Below are positions 45,287 to 53,409 of a DNA stretch of 64,000 nucleotides, one piece after another. Each line of letters opens with the position of its first letter. The first letter of the stretch is position 1. The DNA lies in the NCBI GenBank assembly GCA_021802545.1, contig JAJZRS010000001.1, forward strand, positions 94,822 to 158,821, in the 5' to 3' direction. The notes below the pieces were generated by a model. It did no database searches, was not told the DNA's origin, and worked only from the letters and a program-made list of their open reading frames with translations. Source of the DNA: Pseudomonadota bacterium (lineage in GTDB: Bacteria > Pseudomonadota > Gammaproteobacteria > Burkholderiales > JABEVD01). Made by a program: the position numbers and the translations under genes.

Positions 45287-45544
45287 GTTGGCTTTCCCGG
45301 GATGAAGATGATATGAATTCGGGCAGGGCATTTCCTGGCGCCGCTGCTCGATAAGGTGATGCTAACATGAATGCCGGGAAATGGCTGAATCCTGCAAGGT
45401 TTCGATTGTTCGCAATTTACGGGCTGCCCCGAACATGAGCCTGCCATGCGCTGCGCTCGATTTTTTTACGAAGAGCTGGAAAAATTGCGCCGGGCATCGG
45501 ACCCTTGGCGAACTGCCCGATGATTCGGACAGGCATTCATCCCG

Positions 45545-46702
45545 TCACAGGCTGCAGAACTTCAGCCCGGTCAGAAAATAGCCCATCAATTCCCGAACGG
45601 ATCTGATCGCATTGCCAAAAGGAAGCGGCTCCGACCCCCTGAAGAAGAGCCCCTTCCTGACGTCGCCCTTGAGGGCGGCCGCGAGCTGGGCGTCGATGCA
45701 GAACTGGCCGGCCTTCGGGTTTCCATCCCTCAATCCGCAATGGAGCAGGCAGCCGAGTCCCGATGCGCAGCGCTCTCTTTCCGCTTTCGCGCAACTCTGC
45801 AGCTTTTTCTCACGGTTCAGGTAGTTCTTCAGCCACGGGGTGACTACCGCGCGTGCCGGGAGACCTGCGACGCTCATGAAGGTGACGATATCCTCAGGCT
45901 TCGCTTCGGCAAGTATCTTCTTGAAGTTGGGATGGGCGTCTCCTTCGAGGGTCACCGCGAAAGGCGTGCCGATCTGCACGGCGCTCGCTCCGAGAGAAAG
46001 AACCTCCCTGATCTTTTCGTGCGTGTTGATCCCGCCCGCGGGGATGAGCGGAATGCGCTCGCTCTCGATACCCATCTCCTTGAAGGAATTCAGCACTTCA
46101 AGCAGGACGACCTTGAAATCGAAGCGGGGATCCCCGATTTCATCCGGGTTCGGTGCGCCCAGATGGCCTCCGGCGTAGCGCGGATGCTCGATGATGATGG
46201 CATCCGGAAGCCTGCCCTTTCTCATCCACTTCTTCAGGACAAGATTCACGCCCCGCGCATCGGAAAGGATGGGAATCAGCGCGACTTCGGGATGGTCTTG
46301 AGCCAGATCGGGAAGGTCCAGCGGCAATCCGGCACCCATGACGATCGCCTGGGCGCCGCTTTCGCAGGCCTGTTTGACGAGCGCTGCGTGTTCCGTGACC
46401 GCCTTCATGACATTGACCGCCACCATGCCCGATCCTCCGGCAAGCTCAAGCGCCGAGCGTATCTCGCGGTCGAGCGCGATCAGGTTCATCCTGTCAAGCT
46501 CGGACTTTTCCCTGCAGCCGCGCAACTGCAGGTCCGGATGATGGTGCCTCAGGTCGATGCTGGCGATCGTTCCCACTGCGCCTGTCGCTGCCACGGCTCC
46601 GGCGAGCCTATGCGCCGATACGCCGACCCCCATGCCGCCCTGGACGACGGGAAGCAGTTTTTTGCCCTTGAGGCTGAATGAAGGAAGCCGGCTCCGGACC
46701 AT
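45545..46702 (-). CDS. Nitronate monooxygenase/2-nitropropane dioxygenase-like FMN enzyme
   Basis: A 385-residue TIM-barrel flavoprotein. It has VVQGGMGVGVSAHRLAGAVA, GSGMVAVNVMKAV, QAIVMGAGLPLDLPDLA, IIIEHPRYAGGHLGAPN and PLIPAGGINTHEKIREVLSL with GASAVQIGTPFAVTLEGDAH, the phosphate-binding end typical of the NMO family. A Cys-rich C-terminus (CAKAERERCASGLGCLLHCG) is an added feature. ATG 46702 has GGAGG at ideal spacing; the frame open to 46834 crosses the promoter. An FNR-type site at -41.5 suggests induction at low oxygen. The family also includes enoyl reductases, so nitronate may not be the substrate. Confidence 0.85.
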   Translation of the reverse strand: MVRSRLPSFSLKGKKLLPVVQGGMGVGVSAHRLAGAVAATGAVGTIASIDLRHHHPDLQLRGCREKSELDRMNLIALDREIRSALELAGGSGMVAVNVMKAVTEHAALVKQACESGAQAIVMGAGLPLDLPDLAQDHPEVALIPILSDARGVNLVLKKWMRKGRLPDAIIIEHPRYAGGHLGAPNPDEIGDPRFDFKVVLLEVLNSFKEMGIESERIPLIPAGGINTHEKIREVLSLGASAVQIGTPFAVTLEGDAHPNFKKILAEAKPEDIVTFMSVAGLPARAVVTPWLKNYLNREKKLQSCAKAERERCASGLGCLLHCGLRDGNPKAGQFCIDAQLAAALKGDVRKGLFFRGSEPLPFGNAIRSVRELMGYFLTGLKFCSL

Positions 46703-46734
46703 GGGACCTCCAGATATATTAACGAATGCTGATA

Positions 46735-46740
46735 AGCATA
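46735..46740 (-). promoter_or_regulatory. -10 box of the nitronate-monooxygenase-like gene
   Basis: Read on the minus strand the hexamer is TATGCT. It predicts transcription start near 46728, leaving a 26-base leader with GGAGG. It stands exactly 22 bases from the FNR-type box. Confidence 0.55.
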
Positions 46741-46762
46741 ATCCTGATCGATCGGCTGTCCA

Positions 46763-46776
46763 TTGATCTGGGTCAA
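46763..46776. promoter_or_regulatory. FNR/Anr-type operator
   Basis: TTGATCTGGGTCAA matches TTGAT-N4-ATCAA with one change and is close to Anr/Dnr boxes of Pseudomonas. Its centre (46769.5) is 41.5 bases from the predicted start of the minus-strand gene, the class II activator position. It lies about 110 bases upstream of the divergent diguanylate cyclase start, so it might influence both. Confidence 0.6.
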
Positions 46777-46879
46777 AGATTGGGTTCGTCCGGAAGACGA
46801 TTTCCTGAACCTCAAGACTGAGGCTCATTATCATATAGAATTCAATGTGAGGGGGTATTGAAGCGTTCTAGGAGGGTTC

Positions 46880-49474
46880 TTGGAGTCGGACAAACACAAG
46901 ATAACGCTGGTCGGCTTCATGATCCTGATGCTGCTGACGCTGGCTGCGGGCATTTCCGTCTACGTCGTGATGCTTGATGAATCGGAGGCTGTGCTCAGCA
47001 AAAGCCTCCAGTCTTCCCTGAAAAGCGGCAGTGCGCTGCTCGAAAACAGCATCGCCAACGCATTCAACAATGCGCACATGATGGCCACAAGGCCGTTCAT
47101 CGTCGACAACTTGACCCGGCTCAACGCCAATCCAGGCGATCAAAAAAGCATCGATTCGCTGAACCGGATTGCGCAGTCCTTCGTTTCACCGAACAAATTC
47201 AGCGCCGTTGCCTACTACGACGCAAAAGGCAAGGAATTGGCATCTGCCGGCAGGCTCATGAAGAATCCCGACCGGCTGTTTCTGAAAAACGGCGCGTCCC
47301 TTTTATGGAAAAACGAGTTCATCATGCATGTCCGCACCTTTGTTTCAGACGAAGGAGGAAGACGCATCGGGAGCATCGTCACTGAAACCGAGCTGCTTCC
47401 GCTGAATTCGGCTATCGCGGACATGACCTCCCTTGGTCATACCAGCGAATTTGCCTTGTGCGGCGCGCTGAGCATCCCGAATTCCATGGATTGCTACCTG
47501 AGGCGGATTTCAGGAAATCGATTTCTCCATCGCCTCAACCGCATCATGGAAGACAAGGCGCTGCCCATGAATTATGCCCTGGAAGGGAAAACAGGCGTCA
47601 TTTTAGCCAAGGACTACCGGAGAATGGAAGTGGTGGCGGCTTACGCGCCGCTTGCCGATACAGGCCTGGGCCTGGTCCTGAAGATGGATCAGTCCGAGCT
47701 GTACGGGCCGGTCACCGGGCAGTTGAAATACATTGCAGTGCTTCTGGCAGCGCTCGTCATGCTCGGCGCCCTGATGCTCTACTGGATGGTGTCTCCGCTC
47801 GTCCAGAAACTCATCGATTCAAGAAGGAAGGTCATCGAAAGCAACGAGGCCTTGATGCGGGCGAACGAAAAGAACCTGATGCTGCTGAGAAATGCAAGCG
47901 ACGGTATCCATATTCTCGATGCCGACGGAAACCTGATCGAATGCAGCGATTCGTTCTGCGATATGCTGGGCTACTCGCGAGAAGAGATGATCGGGATGAA
48001 TGTTTCGCGATGGGACGCATTCCTTTCCGAATCAGAACTCCGCGAAGCATTGATGATGCAATTCTCGAGGCAGGAGCGCACCCTCTTCGAGACCAGGCAT
48101 CGCCGCAAGAACGGCGAAATATTCGATGTCGAGGTGAGCGGCTACCCGCTCAGCCTAGAAGGAAAGCCCGTGCTCTTCAATTCCGCGAGGGATATCACGG
48201 AACGCAAGAAGAGCGAAGCCATGATCAGGATACAGTCGAACGCATTGAACGCGAGCACGGACGGCATTGCCATTGCCGATGCGCGTGATCCAGACTTTCC
48301 GCTGGTCTACGTGAATCACGCATTCGAAGAAATCACAGGCTATTCCAGGGATGAATTGCTGGGCAGGAATTGCCGCTACCTGCAGGGAGACGACAATAAT
48401 CAGCCCGAGCTGGAAAACATCCGAGCCAGCCTGAAGGCGGGTCGAAGCGGCGTGGCGACCCTGCGCAATTACCGGAAGGACGGCTCGCTTTTCTGGAACA
48501 GGATGCATATTGCGCCTGTCCTGGATGAACATGGCAAGCTGACCCATTTCCTAGGAGTCATCAACGATGTCACGGAGCGCAGGAATGCCGACGAATACCT
48601 CAGGATGGTCTCCAGCGTGTTTCACCATGCTGACGAAGGCATCGTCATTACCGATACGAATGCGATGATACTGGAGGTCAATCCAGCATTCACCAGCATC
48701 ACGGGATACGAGCGTGATGAAGTGTTGGGCAAGAACCCCAGCATACTTCGCTCCGGGAAACATGATCGGGCATTTTACGAAGACATGTGGCGCCAGATCA
48801 TCGAGGAAGGGCATTGGACCGGGGAAATCTGGAACAAGCGGAAAAACGGGGAAATCTATCCGGAAAGGCTGATCCTTTCCGCAGTGAAGAACGAGGAAGA
48901 TGAAACTGTGCGCTATGTCGCGCTTTTTTCGGACATATCGGACATCAAGAGCCATCAGCAGCAGCTCGAGCGCATGGCGCACCATGACGTCCTGACAGGA
49001 TTGCCCAACCGGATGCTGCTCAACGACAGGCTCGACATGGCCATCGCTCAGGCGCAACGCAGCGGTGAAAGGCTGGCGGTATGCTTCCTGGATCTCGACG
49101 GATTCAAGCTCGTCAACGACAATCTGGGACATGAAGTCGGCGATCTGCTGCTCGTCGAAGTGGCCAAAAGGCTGATTGCCGAATCAAGGGCTACCGATAC
49201 CGTCGCGAGGCTTGGCGGGGACGAATTCGTGCTGGTTTTTGCCGACTTTTCCGACGAAGCGGAGTGCCTTCAGCTTGTATCCAGGATCAAGGATGCGATC
49301 AACCATCCCTTTCGCATACGCGGCCACGAAGTGCATGTCTCGGCGAGCATAGGCGTCGCGATATACCCGGATCTGGATGCGGACGGGAACACCTTGCTTC
49401 GCTATGCCGACCAGGCCATGTACAAGGCGAAGCAGTCGGGGCGCAACAGGATCCGTTTTTTCGAGCAGGAATGA
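46880..49474 (+). CDS. Membrane diguanylate cyclase with LOV-like PAS domain
   Basis: An 864-residue protein. TM1 (~13-33) and TM2 (~283-303) enclose a periplasmic Cache-like sensor. PAS (~330-450), a LOV-like PAS (~455-575) and a third PAS (~580-700) precede GGDEF (~705-864). The LOV motif GRNCRYLQGDDN has the photoactive cysteine (C498) and LRNYRKDGSLFWN has both flavin asparagines, but the conserved final Gln is replaced by Ile in FLGVINDVT. GGDEF is intact (779-783) with an RxxD inhibitory site (RATD). There is no EAL. The start is TTG 46880 after AGGAGGG. Confidence 0.9.
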   Translation: MESDKHKITLVGFMILMLLTLAAGISVYVVMLDESEAVLSKSLQSSLKSGSALLENSIANAFNNAHMMATRPFIVDNLTRLNANPGDQKSIDSLNRIAQSFVSPNKFSAVAYYDAKGKELASAGRLMKNPDRLFLKNGASLLWKNEFIMHVRTFVSDEGGRRIGSIVTETELLPLNSAIADMTSLGHTSEFALCGALSIPNSMDCYLRRISGNRFLHRLNRIMEDKALPMNYALEGKTGVILAKDYRRMEVVAAYAPLADTGLGLVLKMDQSELYGPVTGQLKYIAVLLAALVMLGALMLYWMVSPLVQKLIDSRRKVIESNEALMRANEKNLMLLRNASDGIHILDADGNLIECSDSFCDMLGYSREEMIGMNVSRWDAFLSESELREALMMQFSRQERTLFETRHRRKNGEIFDVEVSGYPLSLEGKPVLFNSARDITERKKSEAMIRIQSNALNASTDGIAIADARDPDFPLVYVNHAFEEITGYSRDELLGRNCRYLQGDDNNQPELENIRASLKAGRSGVATLRNYRKDGSLFWNRMHIAPVLDEHGKLTHFLGVINDVTERRNADEYLRMVSSVFHHADEGIVITDTNAMILEVNPAFTSITGYERDEVLGKNPSILRSGKHDRAFYEDMWRQIIEEGHWTGEIWNKRKNGEIYPERLILSAVKNEEDETVRYVALFSDISDIKSHQQQLERMAHHDVLTGLPNRMLLNDRLDMAIAQAQRSGERLAVCFLDLDGFKLVNDNLGHEVGDLLLVEVAKRLIAESRATDTVARLGGDEFVLVFADFSDEAECLQLVSRIKDAINHPFRIRGHEVHVSASIGVAIYPDLDADGNTLLRYADQAMYKAKQSGRNRIRFFEQE

Positions 49475-49508
49475 CTGCGACTCGGGAGTTGGCGAGCGGC
49501 AGGAGAAT

Positions 49509-49916
49509 CTATCTCGGGGGGACGGCTGGGACCATTCTCCATCCTTCGGGGCAGACTGGCACATAAGGATAGTACGCGCCGGCGGACGCGCAGTAATACC
49601 AGTATTGAGGTGAGGGAGGGAGCTGCTGGATCACGGGAGGGGTGTAGGGATCCGGATAGGGATAAATGGGGCCGGGGTAGAAGTACCAGATCGTGCCGAT
49701 TACCCACCACCATCCCAGGCGTCCGTCGTGGACTTCGTGATGCCAGGTTCCTGAGCGCCAGCGGGGAAAATCTCTGTTGTGAAATTCGCGGATGTCTCCA
49801 TGCCACCTGTCTTCATGACGACGGCCCATGTCATGGGATCGTCCTTCTTCCCTGCGCTCGGCGCCTGCGGGAAGAGCGAGCACTGCTGCAAGGAAGAAAA
49901 CCAGAGCTGCCTTCAT
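49509..49916 (-). CDS. Small secreted Tyr/Pro/Trp-rich protein
   Basis: A 135-residue protein. The signal peptide MKAALVFFLAAVLALPAGA is followed by an Arg/His-rich section and then GWWWVIGTIWYFYPGPIYPY, QYWYYCASAGAYYPYVPVC and PEGWRMVPAVPP. Proteins with this Tyr/Pro pattern and YYPYV-x2-CPxGW ending are common in betaproteobacteria, function unknown. Two cysteines could form a disulfide. GGAG precedes the ATG. Confidence 0.8.
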   Translation of the reverse strand: MKAALVFFLAAVLALPAGAERREEGRSHDMGRRHEDRWHGDIREFHNRDFPRWRSGTWHHEVHDGRLGWWWVIGTIWYFYPGPIYPYPDPYTPPVIQQLPPSPQYWYYCASAGAYYPYVPVCPEGWRMVPAVPPR

Positions 49917-49951
49917 TTCGTGCTCCAGGATCCAAAAGGAAGATGAATTAA

Positions 49952-49957
49952 AGTATA
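49952..49957 (-). promoter_or_regulatory. -10 box of the small secreted protein gene
   Basis: TATACT on the minus strand lies 35 bases before ATG 49916, giving a leader of about 29 bases with a normal ribosome site. Confidence 0.4.
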
Positions 49958-50007
49958 GCCCAGCCCATTCATCAGGCCCGCGAAAGATACTTTTTGTTAC
50001 GATAGGA

Positions 50008-50541
50008 TCAGTTTTTGACGGGTTTCTTGGAAAGCTTCCTCTGCAGCGTCCTTCTGTGCATGTTGAGGCTTCTTGCGGTGGCCGAGATGTTGCCGTTGTT
50101 TTCGGCGAGCACGCTCTGGATATGCTCCCATTCGAGCCTGTTCACCGACATCGGGTTTTCGCTCACCTCGGCCGAAGCATTTCCTCCCGAATCGCGCTGC
50201 AAAGCGGCCACGATCTCCTCAGCCCTGGCCGGCTTGGCAAGATAATGGACAGCGCCGAGCTTGATCGCTTCCACTGCGGTCGCGATGCTCGCATATCCGG
50301 TGAGGACAACGATCCTCGTTTGCTGGTCCAGTTCGAGGAGTTTTCCGATCAGGATGAGCCCTGATTCCCCGGGCATCTTGAGGTCGATCACCGCGTATTC
50401 TGGAGGATCTGTCTGGGCGAGATCGAGCGCATCCTCCATGCATTTCGCGGTTCTGACGGAAAACCCCCTTCTTTCCATCGATCTCGAGAGCACGGAAAGG
50501 AAGACTTCGTCGTCGTCGACGAGAAGAATGCTTTCGTTCAT
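50008..50541 (-). CDS. RoxR/RegA/ActR-type response regulator
   Basis: A 177-residue regulator. The receiver domain has the acidic pocket LLVDDDEVF, phospho-acceptor D53 (YAVIDLKMPGES) and K in YLAKPARAEE. A Fis-type HTH follows: NNGNISATARSLNMHRRTLQ, RKL, the near-invariant helix of this family. It is the DNA-binding half of a redox-responsive system that controls respiration and fixation genes in other proteobacteria. ATG 50541 overlaps the kinase stop (ATGA); the frame is open to 50559. Confidence 0.95.
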   Translation of the reverse strand: MNESILLVDDDEVFLSVLSRSMERRGFSVRTAKCMEDALDLAQTDPPEYAVIDLKMPGESGLILIGKLLELDQQTRIVVLTGYASIATAVEAIKLGAVHYLAKPARAEEIVAALQRDSGGNASAEVSENPMSVNRLEWEHIQSVLAENNGNISATARSLNMHRRTLQRKLSKKPVKN

Positions 50542-51752
50542 TTCCCTGCCGGGAGGCAAACGCGCGTCACGGCCCCCCCTCCTTCCCTGTTATAAAGGTG
50601 AACATGCCCGCCCATGCGTTCTATGCTCGCATTGGCGAGGAAAAGGCCGATGCCGAATCCTTCCTCCTTGGTCGAGAAGAAGGGCTCTCCCGCCTGGGAA
50701 GCGATTTCAGGAGAGAGCCCTTTTCCCTTGTCCCTGATTTCGATCATGACTTCCGGGCCCTTCCAGCCGAGCTCGATTTCGACATCGTTGGGGGATGCAT
50801 CGGCTGCATTGTTGAGGAGATTCAATATGGCCTGGGAAAGGGTGCGCTCGGCGAGGATTTTTGGCGCATCCCCTTTCTGTTTTCCGAAGGAAATCGATGT
50901 GGCCGGCCTGACGATGCGCCATTCCTCGAGAAGATGCTCGACGAAAACGTCCGCTTTCTCCATCTTCCCGCCTTCCGCCCTCGCTTCCCCCGCGCTCGCG
51001 ATGAGCCGGGTGAGGATGCGCTTGCAGTTCTCGATCTGGGAAGTGAGGATGGAAATATCCTTCTGCAACGCCTCGTCCTGATACTCGGACTCGATCTCCT
51101 CGCACACGAGGCTCATCGTCGCGAGCGGCGTGCCGAGCTCGTGAGCCGCCCCTGCCGCGAGCGTGCCGAGGGCCAGGATGCGCTCGCTCCTCAAGGCTTC
51201 CTCCCTCGCCTTGGCCAGAAGCCTGTCCCGCTCCCTGATCGATTCTCCCATTTTCACGACGAAAGCCGCGATGATGAGGGTGGAGAAGACGAAGGTCGCC
51301 CACATCGCGTAGACGTGGAGCATGAACGTCTGCTTGTGCAGCGGCTCGAAATGGGTCATGAGCAGCGTGTAGCAGGCCGCAGCAGCAGCTGCGGTCGTCC
51401 AGGTATAGCGCCATGGAAGGGATGCGGCTGAAACGACGACGGGGATGAGATAGAGCGAGACGAAGGGATTGGTCGATCCGCCGCTGAAATAGAGCAGGAC
51501 GGTGAGTTCGGCAACGTCGAGCAGGATCTGGAAGAAGAATTCGGGTTCGGATACAGGCCTTGGAACGTTCAGCCTGTATTTCGTCGCGAAGTTGAATAGC
51601 AGAAGGATGGCGATCGCCGTCCCCATGGGAAGGAGGGGGAGCGGGATGGAGAGCACCCTGTGAACGAAAGCGATCACCAGGATTTGACCTGCGATCGCGA
51701 TGTTGCGCATCACAACGATGCGCTCGAGATTCCTGTTCAGCGGCGTCTGCAT
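50538..51752 (-). CDS. RoxS/RegB-type redox sensor histidine kinase
   Basis: A 404-residue kinase with about six membrane helices in the first ~170 residues. The quinone-site loop FSGGSTNPFVSLYL lies between helices. The H-box is AAGAAHELGTPLATMSLVCE (H204). A redox-active cysteine equivalent is C243 in QIENCKRIL. The N and G boxes are ILNLLNNAADA and IRDKGKGLSPEI, with GFGIGLFLANAS. It should phosphorylate the adjacent response regulator when the quinone pool is reduced. No Shine-Dalgarno sequence is visible. Confidence 0.95.
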   Translation of the reverse strand: MQTPLNRNLERIVVMRNIAIAGQILVIAFVHRVLSIPLPLLPMGTAIAILLLFNFATKYRLNVPRPVSEPEFFFQILLDVAELTVLLYFSGGSTNPFVSLYLIPVVVSAASLPWRYTWTTAAAAAACYTLLMTHFEPLHKQTFMLHVYAMWATFVFSTLIIAAFVVKMGESIRERDRLLAKAREEALRSERILALGTLAAGAAHELGTPLATMSLVCEEIESEYQDEALQKDISILTSQIENCKRILTRLIASAGEARAEGGKMEKADVFVEHLLEEWRIVRPATSISFGKQKGDAPKILAERTLSQAILNLLNNAADASPNDVEIELGWKGPEVMIEIRDKGKGLSPEIASQAGEPFFSTKEEGFGIGLFLANASIERMGGHVHLYNREGGGAVTRVCLPAGK

Positions 51753-51837
51753 GAAACTATGCTTAAAACGAACATTCTAACAACAATCGTCTGTGCGGGG
51801 ATGGGGCAAAATGTCGCGCCCGGGCTCTTCCCTGCGG

Positions 51838-51846
51838 TGGTATGAT
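51838..51846 (+). promoter_or_regulatory. Extended -10 promoter of the copper chaperone gene
   Basis: TGG plus TATGAT (51841-51846). Predicted start near 51853 leaves a 19-base leader with GGAGG, a leadered contrast to the kdsD-type layout. Confidence 0.5.
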
Positions 51847-51871
51847 GCTTCTTCGTTCAAATGGAGGTCGA

Positions 51872-52312
51872 ATGAAATACATTTTCGGAATTTTTCTGCT
51901 TTGCGCGTCCCTGATGGCCAATGCATCCGGCATCTCCGTATCCAACGCCTGGGTTGCAGCAACCGCGCCGGGACAGCAGGTGGGCGGAGCTTACATGGAT
52001 ATTTCGAGCCAGACTGACGCAAGGCTCGTAGCTGCCCAAAGCCCGGTCTCAGGCAAGGTGATGATCCATTCCATGACAATGAAGAACGGCATCATGGAGA
52101 TGAGGAAGATGAAGTACCTGGACATCCCTGCCGGAAAAACGGTGAGCCTGTCGCCCGAAGGCATGCATCTCATGCTGATGAAGCTCAAGGGCCCGCTTGC
52201 CGAAGGGGAGAGCGTACCCTTGAAGCTCACCTTCGTTCAGGACGGAAAAAAGGTCGAGGTGAATGTGGATGCCAAGGTCATGAGCATGGTTCATCACATG
52301 GAGATGAACTAG
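51872..52312 (+). CDS. Periplasmic copper chaperone PCu(A)C family
   Basis: A 146-residue secreted protein. The signal peptide [18 protein letters not shown] is followed by [20 protein letters not shown]. The copper ligands are in [18 protein letters not shown] and [11 protein letters not shown], matching the H-M-x10-M-x21-H-x-M pattern. PCu(A)C proteins deliver Cu(I) to cytochrome oxidase CuA or to Sco. ATG 51872 has GGAGG and starts the signal peptide. The stop TAG shares CTAG with the convergent thiG stop. It diverges from roxS. Confidence 0.92.
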   Translation: MKYIFGIFLLCASLMANASGISVSNAWVAATAPGQQVGGAYMDISSQTDARLVAAQSPVSGKVMIHSMTMKNGIMEMRKMKYLDIPAGKTVSLSPEGMHLMLMKLKGPLAEGESVPLKLTFVQDGKKVEVNVDAKVMSMVHHMEMN

Positions 52313-53088
52313 GAAATCATTCCAGACGTCGGGGAGCTCGGGGAAGCGCTGTAATATTTCTTCGGCATTCTGCCTGCGAGATAGGCTTCCCTCCCGGCCA
52401 TGACGGCCTTCTTCATGGCTGAAGCCATGAGGATGGGATTCTTTGCCTGGGCGATGGCCGTGTTCATCAGGATGCCGTCGCAGCCCAGTTCCATCGCGAT
52501 CGCGGCGTCGGAGGCCGTTCCGACACCGGCGTCGACCAGCACGGGAACCTTTGCGTTCTCGATGATGATGGAGAGATTCCAGGGATTCAATATCCCCATT
52601 CCCGAACCGATCAGGGATGCAAGCGGCATTACCGCGACGCAGCCGATTTCCTCAAGCTCTTTGGCGACGATGGGGTCGTCGGACGTGTAGACCATCACCT
52701 TGAAGCCTTCATCGACCAGCGTTTTCGCGGCCGAAATCGTCTCGATCACGTTGGGGTAGAGCGTTGCCGGATCTCCCAGCACTTCGAGCTTGACGAGATC
52801 ATGTCCGTCGAGGAGTTCGCGAGCCAGCATGAGCGTCCTCACCGCATCCTTGGCGCTGTAGCATCCCGCCGTGTTGGGAAGATAGGTGTATTTCGAGGGG
52901 GGGAGGGCATCCAGCAGGCTGGGTTCATTCTTGTCCTGGCCGATATTGGTCCTGCGGATCGCGACCGTGACGATCTGTGCGCCGCTTTCCTCGACGGCGA
53001 GCCGCGTTTCCTCGAAATCCCTGTATTTCCCCGTTCCGACAAGCAGTCGGGAAGAATAGGATTTCCCGGCGATATCGAGCATGTCCAT
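52309..53088 (-). CDS. thiG: Thiazole synthase ThiG
   Basis: A 259-residue TIM-barrel enzyme that makes the thiazole phosphate of thiamine from DXP, dehydroglycine and ThiS thiocarboxylate. It has [40 protein letters not shown] (imine lysine), [14 protein letters not shown] and [23 protein letters not shown] 53088 follows the thiS stop by one base. The other thi genes are elsewhere. Confidence 0.96.
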   Translation of the reverse strand: MDMLDIAGKSYSSRLLVGTGKYRDFEETRLAVEESGAQIVTVAIRRTNIGQDKNEPSLLDALPPSKYTYLPNTAGCYSAKDAVRTLMLARELLDGHDLVKLEVLGDPATLYPNVIETISAAKTLVDEGFKVMVYTSDDPIVAKELEEIGCVAVMPLASLIGSGMGILNPWNLSIIIENAKVPVLVDAGVGTASDAAIAMELGCDGILMNTAIAQAKNPILMASAMKKAVMAGREAYLAGRMPKKYYSASPSSPTSGMIS

Positions 53089-53089
53089 T

Positions 53090-53299
53090 TCAGCCCCCTC
53101 CCACTGCGGTGACGATCTCCATCCTGTCGCCGCTCGAGATCATGGTCGAGTCGAACCGGCTCCTCGGCACGATCTCTCCGTTCAGCTCGATTGCGATGCG
53201 GCGGTTGGCGAGGGAAAGCTTTTCTACCAGTGAGGATACGCTGAGCGGCGCATCGAACCGCTTCGGTTCCCCGCCGATCGTGAGTTCTACAGTTTCCAA
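53090..53299 (-). CDS. thiS: Sulfur carrier protein ThiS
   Basis: A ubiquitin-fold protein of about 69 residues ending in the required Gly-Gly (IVTAVGGG), with [17 protein letters not shown] and [20 protein letters not shown]. It carries sulfur as a C-terminal thiocarboxylate for ThiG. The start is uncertain: TTG 53299 gives the family length, and in-frame ATGs at 53335 and 53350 would overlap or touch the divergent tRNA. No Shine-Dalgarno sequence is visible for any of them. Confidence 0.88.
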   Translation of the reverse strand: METVELTIGGEPKRFDAPLSVSSLVEKLSLANRRIAIELNGEIVPRSRFDSTMISSGDRMEIVTAVGGG

Positions 53300-53321
53300 T
53301 TGAATGCCGATCGGATAAAAT
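53293..53321 (+). promoter_or_regulatory. Promoter of tRNA-Gly and mutY
   Basis: TTTCCA (53293-53298), a 17-base spacer and TAAAAT (53316-53321) predict transcription from about 53328, eight bases before the tRNA. It overlaps the 5' end of the divergent thiS gene. It is the only promoter I see for mutY. Confidence 0.55.
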
Positions 53322-53335
53322 GCAAAGTCTACCAT

Positions 53336-53409
53336 GCGGGTGTAGCTCAATGGTAGAGCAGAAGCTTCCCAAGCTTAAGACGAGGGTTCGATTCCCTTCA
53401 CCCGCTCCA
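53336..53409 (+). tRNA. tRNA-Gly (anticodon CCC)
   Basis: Seventy-four bases fold as acceptor GCGGGTG/CACCCGC with U73 and encoded CCA, D stem GCTC/GAGC, anticodon loop TTCCCAA and T arm with GTTCGATTC. The sequence closely follows E. coli glyU (CCC anticodon, reading GGG). One oddity is a G-A mismatch at the top of the anticodon stem (27-43). The encoded CCA ends at 53409, and the mutY ATG starts at 53410. Confidence 0.95.

Noticed and set aside
46703-46834. An upstream start (46834) for the nitronate-monooxygenase-like gene
   Set aside because: The extra 44 residues would span the FNR box and -10 element, while ATG 46702 has an ideal GGAGG and the family N-terminus.
53320-53409. A mutY start at 53320 inside the tRNA region
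   Set aside because: The added residues are tRNA-Gly and promoter sequence read as protein; the family N-terminus begins at 53410.
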